Below, piece after piece: positions 1 to 5,885 of a DNA stretch of 6,626 bases; within the stretch, counting starts at the first letter, position 1; every line of letters starts with the position of its first letter. The stretch is taken from assembly GCA_001795235.1 (NCBI GenBank), contig MGNZ01000019.1, positions 1-6,626 of the forward strand, in the 5' to 3' direction. Position numbers and translations under genes: made by a program. Under the pieces are notes generated by a model. That model was given only the letters and a program-made list of their open reading frames with translations. It was not told where the DNA came from and ran no database searches. The DNA is from Chloroflexi bacterium RBG_16_64_32. Lineage in GTDB: Bacteria; Chloroflexota; Dehalococcoidia; SM23-28-2; RBG-16-64-32.

Positions 1-569
1 TCAATGGCCATCCCAGGCTGGCCTGCCGCACCCGTACGAAGGAGCTCCCGGGGAAGATCACTCTTCATCCGCTTCCCTTCTTTCGCCTCATCGGCGACCT
101 CTCCGTAGACACAGGAAGCTGGTTCGCGGAGATGGCCCACCGTGTCGAATCATGGGTGCACACGGCTAAGGGTTTCAATCCCGATGGGGAAGAGGAGCGG
201 ATGGCCAACGAGCAGGCGCTGGCAGTCTACGAGCTTGAGCGCTGTATCGAGTGCGGCTGTTGCGTCGCCGCCTGTGCCACTGCCCAGATGCGGGATGACT
301 TCCTTGGGGCGGCAGGCCTGCTCCGCATTGCCCGATTCTGGATCGACCCCCGCGACCAACGTACTGACGCTGACTTCTTCGATGTGGTAGGAACCGATGC
401 CGGTGTCTTCGGCTGCGTCGGTCTGCTGGCCTGCCAAGACTATTGCCCGAAGAACCTGCCCTTGATGGAGCAGCTCGCCTACCTGCGTCGTAGGATAATG
501 CTTGCCGGTCTCCGCTCGGCTGTCGGAAAGAGGGATCGACGACCAAGGGAGGGGACGGCGATCCGCTAG
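1..569 (+). CDS. frdB: Fumarate reductase iron-sulfur subunit, B-type, C-terminal part (5' end outside window)
   Basis: This is the iron-sulfur subunit that relays electrons between the FAD of FrdA and the quinone/haem membrane anchor FrdC. The frame is open from the left edge (the first two bases finish a codon) to TAG at 567-569, so about 188 complete residues are visible. The family is roughly 240 residues, so the N-terminus is cut by the window and an internal ATG at 132 is not the start. The fragment begins in the [2Fe-2S] domain with its last ligand, in LACRT. It then reads LIGDLSVDTGSWF and HRVESWVH, hallmarks of Wolinella/Geobacter FrdB. Next comes CIECGCCVAAC (codons from 243), a CxxCxxCxxxC motif for [4Fe-4S]. 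Last is CVGLLACQDYCP, the classical Cx5Cx3CP that completes a [3Fe-4S] centre. The order frdC-frdA-frdB is usual, so frdA should lie just upstream. The ~23-residue basic tail after YLRRR is unremarkable. Confidence 0.95.
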   Translation, partial: NGHPRLACRTRTKELPGKITLHPLPFFRLIGDLSVDTGSWFAEMAHRVESWVHTAKGFNPDGEEERMANEQALAVYELERCIECGCCVAACATAQMRDDFLGAAGLLRIARFWIDPRDQRTDADFFDVVGTDAGVFGCVGLLACQDYCPKNLPLMEQLAYLRRRIMLAGLRSAVGKRDRRPREGTAIR

Positions 570-1004
570 ACTGCGCCCGCCCGCTGCGTCGTGGTGATCC
601 CGACCGAACGCGAAGGGGTGCGACCGGATGTGCCCGACGAGCACGTCTATGTGGCCGCCTCGCCGGTGCGAAGTCACTTGACGGCTCTGGGTAACCCACC
701 TCATCTGCGGGGGCGGAGCAAGCGCTGCAAAGGGTGACTATCATCACTGTTTCTCCTCGGCTCGCGACAACATAGGACGCGCTGGCCATCAGCCAGTCGA
801 AGAGGAGTGTCAGGCAAAAGGGACGCCGCAACCGATTCCACCCACCACCGATCTGCCCGCAGAGTCTCTAGGAAGGCGAGCCTGTGTGCCGGGCCAACCG
901 CCTGCACCTCAGCCAGCAGTACCTCCGAGAGGCAGACGAGGAATCTGCTGCACCCGAGCCCGCACCCGCGCCTCCTGGCGGGAGCATAATCAGCTAAGGG
1001 CGGA
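570..1004. other. Convergent intergenic gap, no recognised gene
   Basis: These 435 bases separate the 3' ends of frdB (+) and sdhE (-). I see no tRNA-like TTCGAAT arm, no insertion sequence ends, no long repeat and no protein I recognise on either strand. Short open frames exist (for example 807-989 on + and 701-907 on -). They lack a well-placed ribosome binding site, and their composition is arginine/serine/proline-rich, like frame shadows of GC-rich DNA. Three short inverted repeats are present: 626-648 (listed separately), 782-796 (CTGGC/GCCAG, 5-base loop) and 969-980 (CGCC/GGCG, 4-base loop). None is followed by a T tract. The stretch 570-734 stays open in the frdB frame after its stop and could be gene debris. 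Confidence 0.6.
626..648 (+). other. Hairpin 57 bases downstream of frdB stop
   Basis: GGATGTGC (626-633) can pair with GCACGTCT (641-648) across a 7-base loop. This gives eight pairs, two of them G-U wobbles. The wobbles form only in + strand RNA; the - strand copy would have A-C mismatches there. That fits a 3' structure for the frdB transcript. No T run follows, so it is not a typical intrinsic terminator and may be chance in GC-rich sequence. Confidence 0.2.
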
Positions 1005-1886
1005 TCACAGCTTCAGCTTGTCGAGGACGCCCTTGACCGAGACGGTATGGCGGTCGAAGCCCAGGTCCGGGGGGTCGATCCCCAGGGCCAGGCCGATGAG
1101 CTGGGTCATGTGAAGGACGGGCATTCTGATCCTGGTTCCGCGCTGCTCGCCGGCTTGGGGCTGCACGCCGTCGAGGTTCATGTGACAGAGGGGACAGGGG
1201 GTGACCATGCAGTCGGCCCCCTTCTCCTCGGCTTCAAGGGTGTGAGTGCCGACCATCGCCGCTGAGTTCTCGTCGTTGACACCTACGAGAGGGTAGCCAC
1301 AGCAGAGGGTCTTGCCGCGGAACTCCACGACCTCCGCGCCCAGAGCCTCTATGAGGGACTCTAGGCTCGTCTTGCGTTCCGGGTGCTCGTCGAAACCCAG
1401 GGCGGCCGAGGGCCGGACGAGATAGCAGCCGTAGAACGGGGCCACCCGAAGGCCCTTCAGCGGCCTGACTACCGCATCCCTCATCGCGTCGAGGCCGTAG
1501 TCCTCCACCAGGATCCAGAGCAGGTGGTTCACCTCCACGCTCCCGCTGTACTCCATCCCCTGCTCCGCCAGGTTCTGGTTTATCCGGGCCAGGTAGTCGG
1601 GTTTCTCCTTCATCCTCTTCCTGGCCTGGCTAAAGACACCCTGGCAGGTGCTGCAGATGGTCATCAGCGGGAGGCCCATCTCCTCGGCCATGGCGAACGT
1701 GCTGGCGTTGAGGGTGTCGGCGTAGATGAGGTCCTTCGCTTGAAGGATGCCGGAGCCGGTGCAAGGAGCAAGGCTCAGGTCCTCCAGTTCGATTCCCAGC
1801 TTGGCGCAGACTGCCGCCGCCGTGATGCGAAGTTCAGGAGTCCCCTGCCGGGGGACGCTGCAACCAGGCCAAAAGGCGTATTTCAT
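1005..1886 (-). CDS. sdhE: HdrB-like cysteine-rich (CCG domain) subunit of E-type succinate dehydrogenase/fumarate reductase
   Basis: This 293-residue protein matches heterodisulfide reductase subunit B and the non-haem third subunit of E-type succinate dehydrogenases. It is unrelated to the SdhE flavinylation factor. It has two CCG domains. Domain 1 carries C9, C42 (in APCTGSG) and C78/C81 (ICSTC). Domain 2 carries C154, C195-C196-G197 and C231/C234 (CPLC). In HdrB each full set of five cysteines holds a non-cubane [4Fe-4S] cluster. Domain 2 is complete, while domain 1 has proline where the first cysteine of the CC pair is expected. No transmembrane segment is visible, so any membrane contact would be peripheral. 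It probably passes electrons between SdhB and a quinone or thiol acceptor. It lies 21 bases after sdhB. The ATG at 1886 gives the family's typical KYAFWPGC opening. GGAAGG (1901-1896) sits 9 bases before it, and a second GGAGG directly abuts the ATG. No membrane anchor gene follows. Confidence 0.88.
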   Translation of the reverse strand: MKYAFWPGCSVPRQGTPELRITAAAVCAKLGIELEDLSLAPCTGSGILQAKDLIYADTLNASTFAMAEEMGLPLMTICSTCQGVFSQARKRMKEKPDYLARINQNLAEQGMEYSGSVEVNHLLWILVEDYGLDAMRDAVVRPLKGLRVAPFYGCYLVRPSAALGFDEHPERKTSLESLIEALGAEVVEFRGKTLCCGYPLVGVNDENSAAMVGTHTLEAEEKGADCMVTPCPLCHMNLDGVQPQAGEQRGTRIRMPVLHMTQLIGLALGIDPPDLGFDRHTVSVKGVLDKLKL

Positions 1887-1907
1887 CCTCCAGAACCTTC
1901 CCAGAGA

Positions 1908-2705
1908 CTATATCCAGCTCGTCTCGCGCACCGTCTTCTCGAACTCAAGGGTGTGGCGAGCACCCAGAACCTGGTCGTACCCCTGCTCGATGGCCTTCCG
2001 GCGGAGGGCGAGAATCTGCTCCATTGGGGCGACGCCCTTGGGACAGACCTCCATGCAGATGTTGCAGCGGGTGCAATCCCAGATGCCCTCGGCGCCGCTC
2101 AGGACCTCCAGGCGGTCGGCATCGGCGCCGTCCCTCGGGTCGGCGACGAACCGGTAGCCCTTGGCCAGGGCTGCCGGGCCCAGGAACGTCTCATCGGGCG
2201 GCTTGCCCAGGCCCAGCTCCGTCTCCAGCACGGTGCAGTCGGAGACGCAGGCGCCGCACATGATGCAGCCCGCGACGTCGGCCAGGGGGCGCATTACTTC
2301 GTGGGCCACCAGGTACTCCCGCTCCGGAGGAGGCCCCTTGGGCTGGAGCCAGGGATCTACCGCTCGCACCTTCTGCCAGAAGGAGTCCATGTCCGCCACC
2401 AGGTCCTTGATGACGGACATGTTGCTTACAGGCTCGACCACGATCTCATCGCCATCGCCTGCCAGTGCCTTCACCTTGGTCTTGCAAGCCAGCCGCGCCT
2501 GGTTGTTGATACGCATGGCGCAGGAGCCGCAGATGGCGCTGAGACAGGAGCAGCGTAAAGCCAGGCTCTCGTCCACTTCCTCGCGGATCTTGAGGAGCGC
2601 CTCAAGAACAGTGGCGTAGTCCGGTACCTCCAGGGCGTAGGACTGATAGCGGACACCGTCACCCGATTCGGGATCGAACCGGCTGACTCTCAGCTTGACT
2701 TCCAT
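1908..2705 (-). CDS. sdhB: Succinate dehydrogenase/fumarate reductase iron-sulfur subunit, E-type
   Basis: This 265-residue protein is the electron-transfer subunit between the SdhA flavin and SdhE. The N-terminal plant-type ferredoxin domain (about residues 1-105) holds the [2Fe-2S] ligands C54, C59, C62 (in CLSAICGSC) and C74 (LACKT); C52 is an extra cysteine. The C-terminal domain has C147/C150/C153/C157 (CIMCGACVSDC) and then C211/C214/C217/C221 (CTRCNICMEVCP). The last motif is CxxCxxCxxxCP and not the classical Cx5Cx3CP: C214 is an added ligand. In E-type enzymes such as those of Sulfolobales this is associated with a second [4Fe-4S] cluster replacing [3Fe-4S]. The start codon shares one base with the sdhA stop (TGATG), implying translational coupling. 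A weak AAGGG (2717-2713) lies 7 bases upstream. It is clearly different from the FrdB encoded at the left edge of the window. Confidence 0.95.
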   Translation of the reverse strand: MEVKLRVSRFDPESGDGVRYQSYALEVPDYATVLEALLKIREEVDESLALRCSCLSAICGSCAMRINNQARLACKTKVKALAGDGDEIVVEPVSNMSVIKDLVADMDSFWQKVRAVDPWLQPKGPPPEREYLVAHEVMRPLADVAGCIMCGACVSDCTVLETELGLGKPPDETFLGPAALAKGYRFVADPRDGADADRLEVLSGAEGIWDCTRCNICMEVCPKGVAPMEQILALRRKAIEQGYDQVLGARHTLEFEKTVRETSWI

Positions 2706-4375
2706 CAGTAGGCCCTTTTCTCCGGCTGCCAGCGGGTAATGGTGACGGGAAAGTAATCGAGGCTGGGCCCCTCCGGAGTGTGTCGGACGAGGATGTGCTT
2801 CAGCCAGTTCTCGTCATCGCGCTCGGGAAAATCGCGGCGAGTGTGTGAGCCGCGGCTCTCCGTGCGATGGAGGGCGGCGTGAGCGATGGCCTCCGCCAGA
2901 TCGAGCATATCGCCCAACTCCAGGTGGAACAGGAGACTGGTATTGAACACCCGGCCCTTGTCCTGCACCCTTACTCGTTTGTAGTGCTCCTTGAGCTCCG
3001 TCAGCTTGGCCAGCGCCGTTTGCAGGCCTTCCTCGGTGCGAAACATACCCACGTGCTGGTTCATCGTCTGGCCCATCTCCATCCGGATGTGAGCCACGGT
3101 TTGGCCGCTGTAGGGGCACTCCAAGATCGCCTTTATCCTATCCTCATCGCGGCTGACTAGCGCGTCCGAGATGTTGACCGGAGGGACGCTGCCAGCGTAT
3201 TCGGCAGCAGCGGCACCGGCACGACGGCCAAAAACGATCGTCTCCAGAAGCGAGTTGCCCCCCAGACGGTTGGCCCCGTGAACGGTGACACAGGCGCATT
3301 CGCCAGCGGCGTAGAGGCCGGGCAGCAGGCTTGCGCCGTGCACATCCGTCTTGATGCCGCCCATGAAATAGTGCATGCCGGGCCGAATAGGTATCGGCTC
3401 TTCGATGGCGTCCACGCCGGCGATATCCAGGGCCAGCTCGTGGATTTGGGGCAGGCGCTCCAGGATCTTCTCGCGACCCAGGTGGCGCAGATCCAGGAGG
3501 ATGAAGCCGTCGACACCCCGCCCCTCGTCGATCTCTGTCTGCTCGGCCCGCGACACCACATCACGTGAGGCCAGTTCCATCATCTTGGGGGCGTACTTAT
3601 CCATGAACCGCTTGCCTTCGGCGTTGAGCAGGTAGGCCCCCTCGCCCCGTGCCCCCTCCGTTACCAGGATGCCGTTGCGCAAGGCGGTAGGATGATACTG
3701 GACGAACTCTACATCCATAAGGGCAGCGCCCGCTCGATAGGCCAGAGCCTGGCCATCGCCTGTACAGATCAGGCTATTGGTCGAAGGCTCGTAGACCCTG
3801 CCCAGGCCGCCTGTGGCCATGATCACTGCCCTGGCGCCGAAGGCCTGCAACTGGCCGCTCCGAATCTCCATGGCCAGTACGCCTCGGCAGGCGCCATCTT
3901 CGACAATGAGAGAGGTGGCAAACCATTCCTCGTAGACCTGCACCCCCGCCTGCAGCAGTTGTTCGTACAGAACGTGCAGTAGGACCTGACCGGTGATGTC
4001 GGCCACGTAGCAGGTACGGGGAAAAACGGCGCCCCCGAAGGGCCGCTGGGCGATGCGACCGTCCTCCCGGCGGGCGAAGACGGTGCCCATGTGCTCCAAC
4101 TCGATGATGTCCCCCGGCGCCTCTTTGCATAGGGTCTCGATGGCGTCCTGATCCCCCAGGTAGTCGCTCCCCTTGACGGTGTCGTAGGCGTGCTTCTCCC
4201 ACGAATCGTCCTCACTCAGCGCGGCATTGATGCCCCCCTGGGCCTGCGTAGAATGGCTCCTGACGGGATGAACCTTGGACAAAACGGCCACGTCGACCCC
4301 GTTGCGGCGAGCCTCCAGGGCCGCCCGCATCCCGGCCAGACCTGCGCCGACAACTACTATGTCATGCTGCGGCAA
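2705..4375 (-). CDS. sdhA: Succinate dehydrogenase/fumarate reductase flavoprotein subunit
   Basis: This is the catalytic subunit interconverting succinate and fumarate, 556 residues and near the usual family length. The Rossmann motif GAGLAG is at residues 10-15. RSHSTQAQGG (39-48) contains H41, the expected covalent FAD attachment site. Substrate and catalytic positions recognisable by alignment from memory are H228 (QYHPT), E240 and R243 (TEGARGEG), R271 (SRDVVSRA, proton shuttle), H335 (MHYFMGG) and R370 (HGANRLGGNSL). The helical C-terminal domain includes ESRGSHTRRDFP (506-517). No Tat or Sec signal precedes the flavin motif, so it should be cytoplasmic, unlike periplasmic MfrA-type enzymes. 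The start is TTG at 4375, chosen because a strong AAGGAGG lies 5 bases upstream and the next in-frame Met (residue 16) would cut the FAD fold. The downstream sdhB overlaps by one base. Sequence alone does not fix the physiological direction. Confidence 0.96.
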   Translation of the reverse strand: MPQHDIVVVGAGLAGMRAALEARRNGVDVAVLSKVHPVRSHSTQAQGGINAALSEDDSWEKHAYDTVKGSDYLGDQDAIETLCKEAPGDIIELEHMGTVFARREDGRIAQRPFGGAVFPRTCYVADITGQVLLHVLYEQLLQAGVQVYEEWFATSLIVEDGACRGVLAMEIRSGQLQAFGARAVIMATGGLGRVYEPSTNSLICTGDGQALAYRAGAALMDVEFVQYHPTALRNGILVTEGARGEGAYLLNAEGKRFMDKYAPKMMELASRDVVSRAEQTEIDEGRGVDGFILLDLRHLGREKILERLPQIHELALDIAGVDAIEEPIPIRPGMHYFMGGIKTDVHGASLLPGLYAAGECACVTVHGANRLGGNSLLETIVFGRRAGAAAAEYAGSVPPVNISDALVSRDEDRIKAILECPYSGQTVAHIRMEMGQTMNQHVGMFRTEEGLQTALAKLTELKEHYKRVRVQDKGRVFNTSLLFHLELGDMLDLAEAIAHAALHRTESRGSHTRRDFPERDDENWLKHILVRHTPEGPSLDYFPVTITRWQPEKRAY

Positions 4376-4380
4376 ACATC

Positions 4381-4387
4381 CCTCCTT
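4381..4387 (-). promoter_or_regulatory. Ribosome binding site of sdhA, deciding a TTG start
   Basis: Read on the - strand, AAGGAGG is followed by five bases and then TTG at 4375-4373. An ATG at 4379-4377 is only one base from the AAGGAGGG run, is out of frame and hits TGA after five codons. The spacing and frame therefore favour the TTG. Confidence 0.7.
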
Positions 4388-4399
4388 GAGCCGAAGCCC

Positions 4400-4429
4400 A
4401 TTCTATCAGTCGGGCCGTCCCCTATTCAA
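4400..4429 (-). promoter_or_regulatory. Possible sigma70-like promoter for sdhA-sdhB-sdhE
   Basis: On the - strand, TTGAAT (4429-4424) and TAGAAT (4405-4400) are separated by 18 bases. They match the -35 consensus at four of six positions and the -10 at five of six. They overlap the last codons of the Nudix gene. Transcription would begin near 4393, leaving a short leader that carries the sdhA ribosome binding site. A 5-bp hairpin with a UUCG loop (4400-4387) lies at the same place. This is inference from consensus only; chance matches are common. Confidence 0.3.
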
Positions 4430-4976
4430 TAGTGAAATCGCGCACTTTTGCCCACGCCCACACTAGACTGATGATGGACTTCCCGTCCCGGATCTCCCCG
4501 TTCCGCACAAGCCCAAGCGCTTCCGCCAGCGACAGCCTCACCACAGTGAGATCTTCATCCGGGTCCGGGCGCGCCTCCACGGGCTCGAGTCCGGTGGCCA
4601 GGAATACGTGCAGGTATTCTGTGCAGAATCCCGGCGATACGTAGAAGCCTCCCAGCCGCTCCAGGTGACCTGCCCGCCGTCCGCACTCCTCCGCCAGCTC
4701 GCGCCGGGCCGCCTCCTCCGCAGTCTCGCCTTCGTCCACGCCCCCGGCCGGCACCTCCAGCAACGTCTCCCCGGCAGGCAGGCGGTATTGGCGCACCAGG
4801 AGCACATCCTCTCCCTGCACCAGCGGCACGACGGCGGCCACCTCGCCGTGCTCCACCACCTCGCGCGTGGCCTTGCGCCCCCCTGACAGCTCCACGGTAT
4901 CGACCCGAAGGTTTACCACCCGCCCTTCGTACAGGCGCCGGCTCTCCAGGACTTGTTCAGGGGATGGGTCGGACAA
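4422..4976 (-). CDS. Nudix hydrolase, ADP-ribose pyrophosphatase-like
   Basis: This 184-residue cytoplasmic enzyme is predicted to split ADP-ribose (or a related nucleoside diphosphate derivative) to AMP and ribose 5-phosphate using Mg2+. The Nudix box runs from G78 to R100: G78, E84, R92-E93, E96-E97 and G99 fit GX5EX7REUXEEXG. The final consensus position, normally hydrophobic, is Arg. Downstream SPGFCTEYLHVF (114-125) is typical of the ADP-ribose pyrophosphatase (NudF) branch, as are the N-terminal strands before VVEHGEVAAVVPL. Length is normal for that branch. The start is TTG at 4976, with GGAG (4986-4983) six bases upstream. The protein has no internal methionine, so no ATG start is possible. 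It sits 30 bases after nadK in the same frame, a context consistent with NAD metabolism. Exact substrate is not readable from sequence. Confidence 0.9.
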   Translation of the reverse strand: MSDPSPEQVLESRRLYEGRVVNLRVDTVELSGGRKATREVVEHGEVAAVVPLVQGEDVLLVRQYRLPAGETLLEVPAGGVDEGETAEEAARRELAEECGRRAGHLERLGGFYVSPGFCTEYLHVFLATGLEPVEARPDPDEDLTVVRLSLAEALGLVRNGEIRDGKSIISLVWAWAKVRDFTIE

Positions 4977-5006
4977 CGGCGTCTCCGTGCGCGCTAGGGT
5001 CAGCGC

Positions 5007-5885
5007 CTATTTGGGCCCACCGCGCTTCTCTTCGAACGTCTGGGGGTACTCGGAGGCGTTGATACCTTTTAGCCACTCCAGCCTCTCCGCCAGGGCGCCA
5101 TAGTAGTCCGCGGGATCGGAAAGTCGCAGGAACCGGGCAACGTAGGGGCTGCGACAGACGGAGACGGAGTCTCCGCTCTCTAGCGAGCGGTTGACCTGCC
5201 CATCAATGGCGACGGTGGCGCCTTCCTCCATGCTCACGACCAGGTCTATGACCGCGTCTTCAGGCAGCACCATGGGCCGCCCCGGCACCAGGTGTGGCGC
5301 CACCGGCGTTAGCACGATGTGACGCGACTCCGGATGAAGGATGGGCCCCCCGGCGGACAGGGAGTAGCCCGTGCTGCCGGTGGCCGTGGCCACGACCACG
5401 GCGTCGCAGCGGTAGACGGCCAGGCGGCGGCCGTCCACCGAAGCGTCCAGGTAGACGGGTCGCCCCGCCGTGGAGCGACCCACCACCACATCGTTCAACG
5501 CCTGGAATGTCTGGCCCCAGGCCCGGACCTGGGCCTGGAGCATCGCCCGTTCCTCCACTCGCCCCTCGCCCGCCAGCACTCGCGGCAGCAGCTCCATCAG
5601 CTCCTTGGGCCCGATTTCGGCCAAGAAACCGAGGCGCCCCATGTTCACGCCCAGGATGGGCACCGCGTGCGGCACTATCGCCCGCGCCGCCCATAGCATT
5701 GAGCCATCGCCGCCCAGGCAAATGATGAGGTCCGTACCTTCGATCTTCTCCATGGCGGCTGAGTGGTCCCAACTAGAGGTCTGCCACACCTCGTCTACCT
5801 GCTCGGAAAGAGCGCCGCGCAGACTATCCAGCAGCTCCTTGGCGCCGCTCCAGCGGGCGGCGATAAAGACGCCGACCTTCTTCAT
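5007..5885 (-). CDS. nadK: NAD kinase
   Basis: It phosphorylates NAD to NADP with ATP or polyphosphate in the cytoplasm. The protein is 292 residues, normal for bacterial NadK. Motifs seen are LGGDGS (57-62, with the catalytic D60), LND (130-132, equivalent to the NE/ND nucleotide motif), TATGSTGYSLSAGGP (167-181, slightly diverged from the usual TPTGSTAYSLSAGGP) and DGQ (228-230). The frame is open further upstream to an ATG at 5987, but that would add 34 unrelated residues inside tlyA. The ATG at 5885 starts the canonical MKKVGVF, overlaps the tlyA stop as ATGA, and has GGGAGG seven bases upstream, so it is the start. The gene is probably translationally coupled to tlyA. Confidence 0.95.
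   Translation of the reverse strand: MKKVGVFIAARWSGAKELLDSLRGALSEQVDEVWQTSSWDHSAAMEKIEGTDLIICLGGDGSMLWAARAIVPHAVPILGVNMGRLGFLAEIGPKELMELLPRVLAGEGRVEERAMLQAQVRAWGQTFQALNDVVVGRSTAGRPVYLDASVDGRRLAVYRCDAVVVATATGSTGYSLSAGGPILHPESRHIVLTPVAPHLVPGRPMVLPEDAVIDLVVSMEEGATVAIDGQVNRSLESGDSVSVCRSPYVARFLRLSDPADYYGALAERLEWLKGINASEYPQTFEEKRGGPK

Noticed and set aside
132..134. ATG at 132 as the start of frdB
   Set aside because: The same frame upstream to the window edge encodes conserved FrdB sequence (LACRT, LIGDLSVDTG), so the gene begins outside the window.
782..796. CTGGC-CATCA-GCCAG hairpin as an operator or terminator
   Set aside because: It is short, has no T tract, is far from any start codon, and is of a kind expected by chance.
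150..831. Long - strand open frames opposite frdB and into the gap
   Set aside because: The frdB reading frame is certain from its cysteine motifs. The opposite frames give low-complexity arginine/proline-rich text with no ribosome binding site or recognisable domain.
965..982. Inverted repeat near the sdhE 3' end as a terminator
   Set aside because: The stem is only 4-5 bp (CGCC/GGCG or CCCGC/GCGGG), with no T run in either direction.
807..989. 60-codon + strand frame in the intergenic gap
   Set aside because: The GTG start overlaps its only purine-rich run, the product is Ser/Thr/Arg-rich without motif, and no homologue is recognised.
1383..2558. 391-codon open frame on the + strand
   Set aside because: It lies antisense across sdhE and sdhB, both of which have full family motifs. 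Its own translation shows no domain I know, and long antisense frames are common in GC-rich coding DNA.
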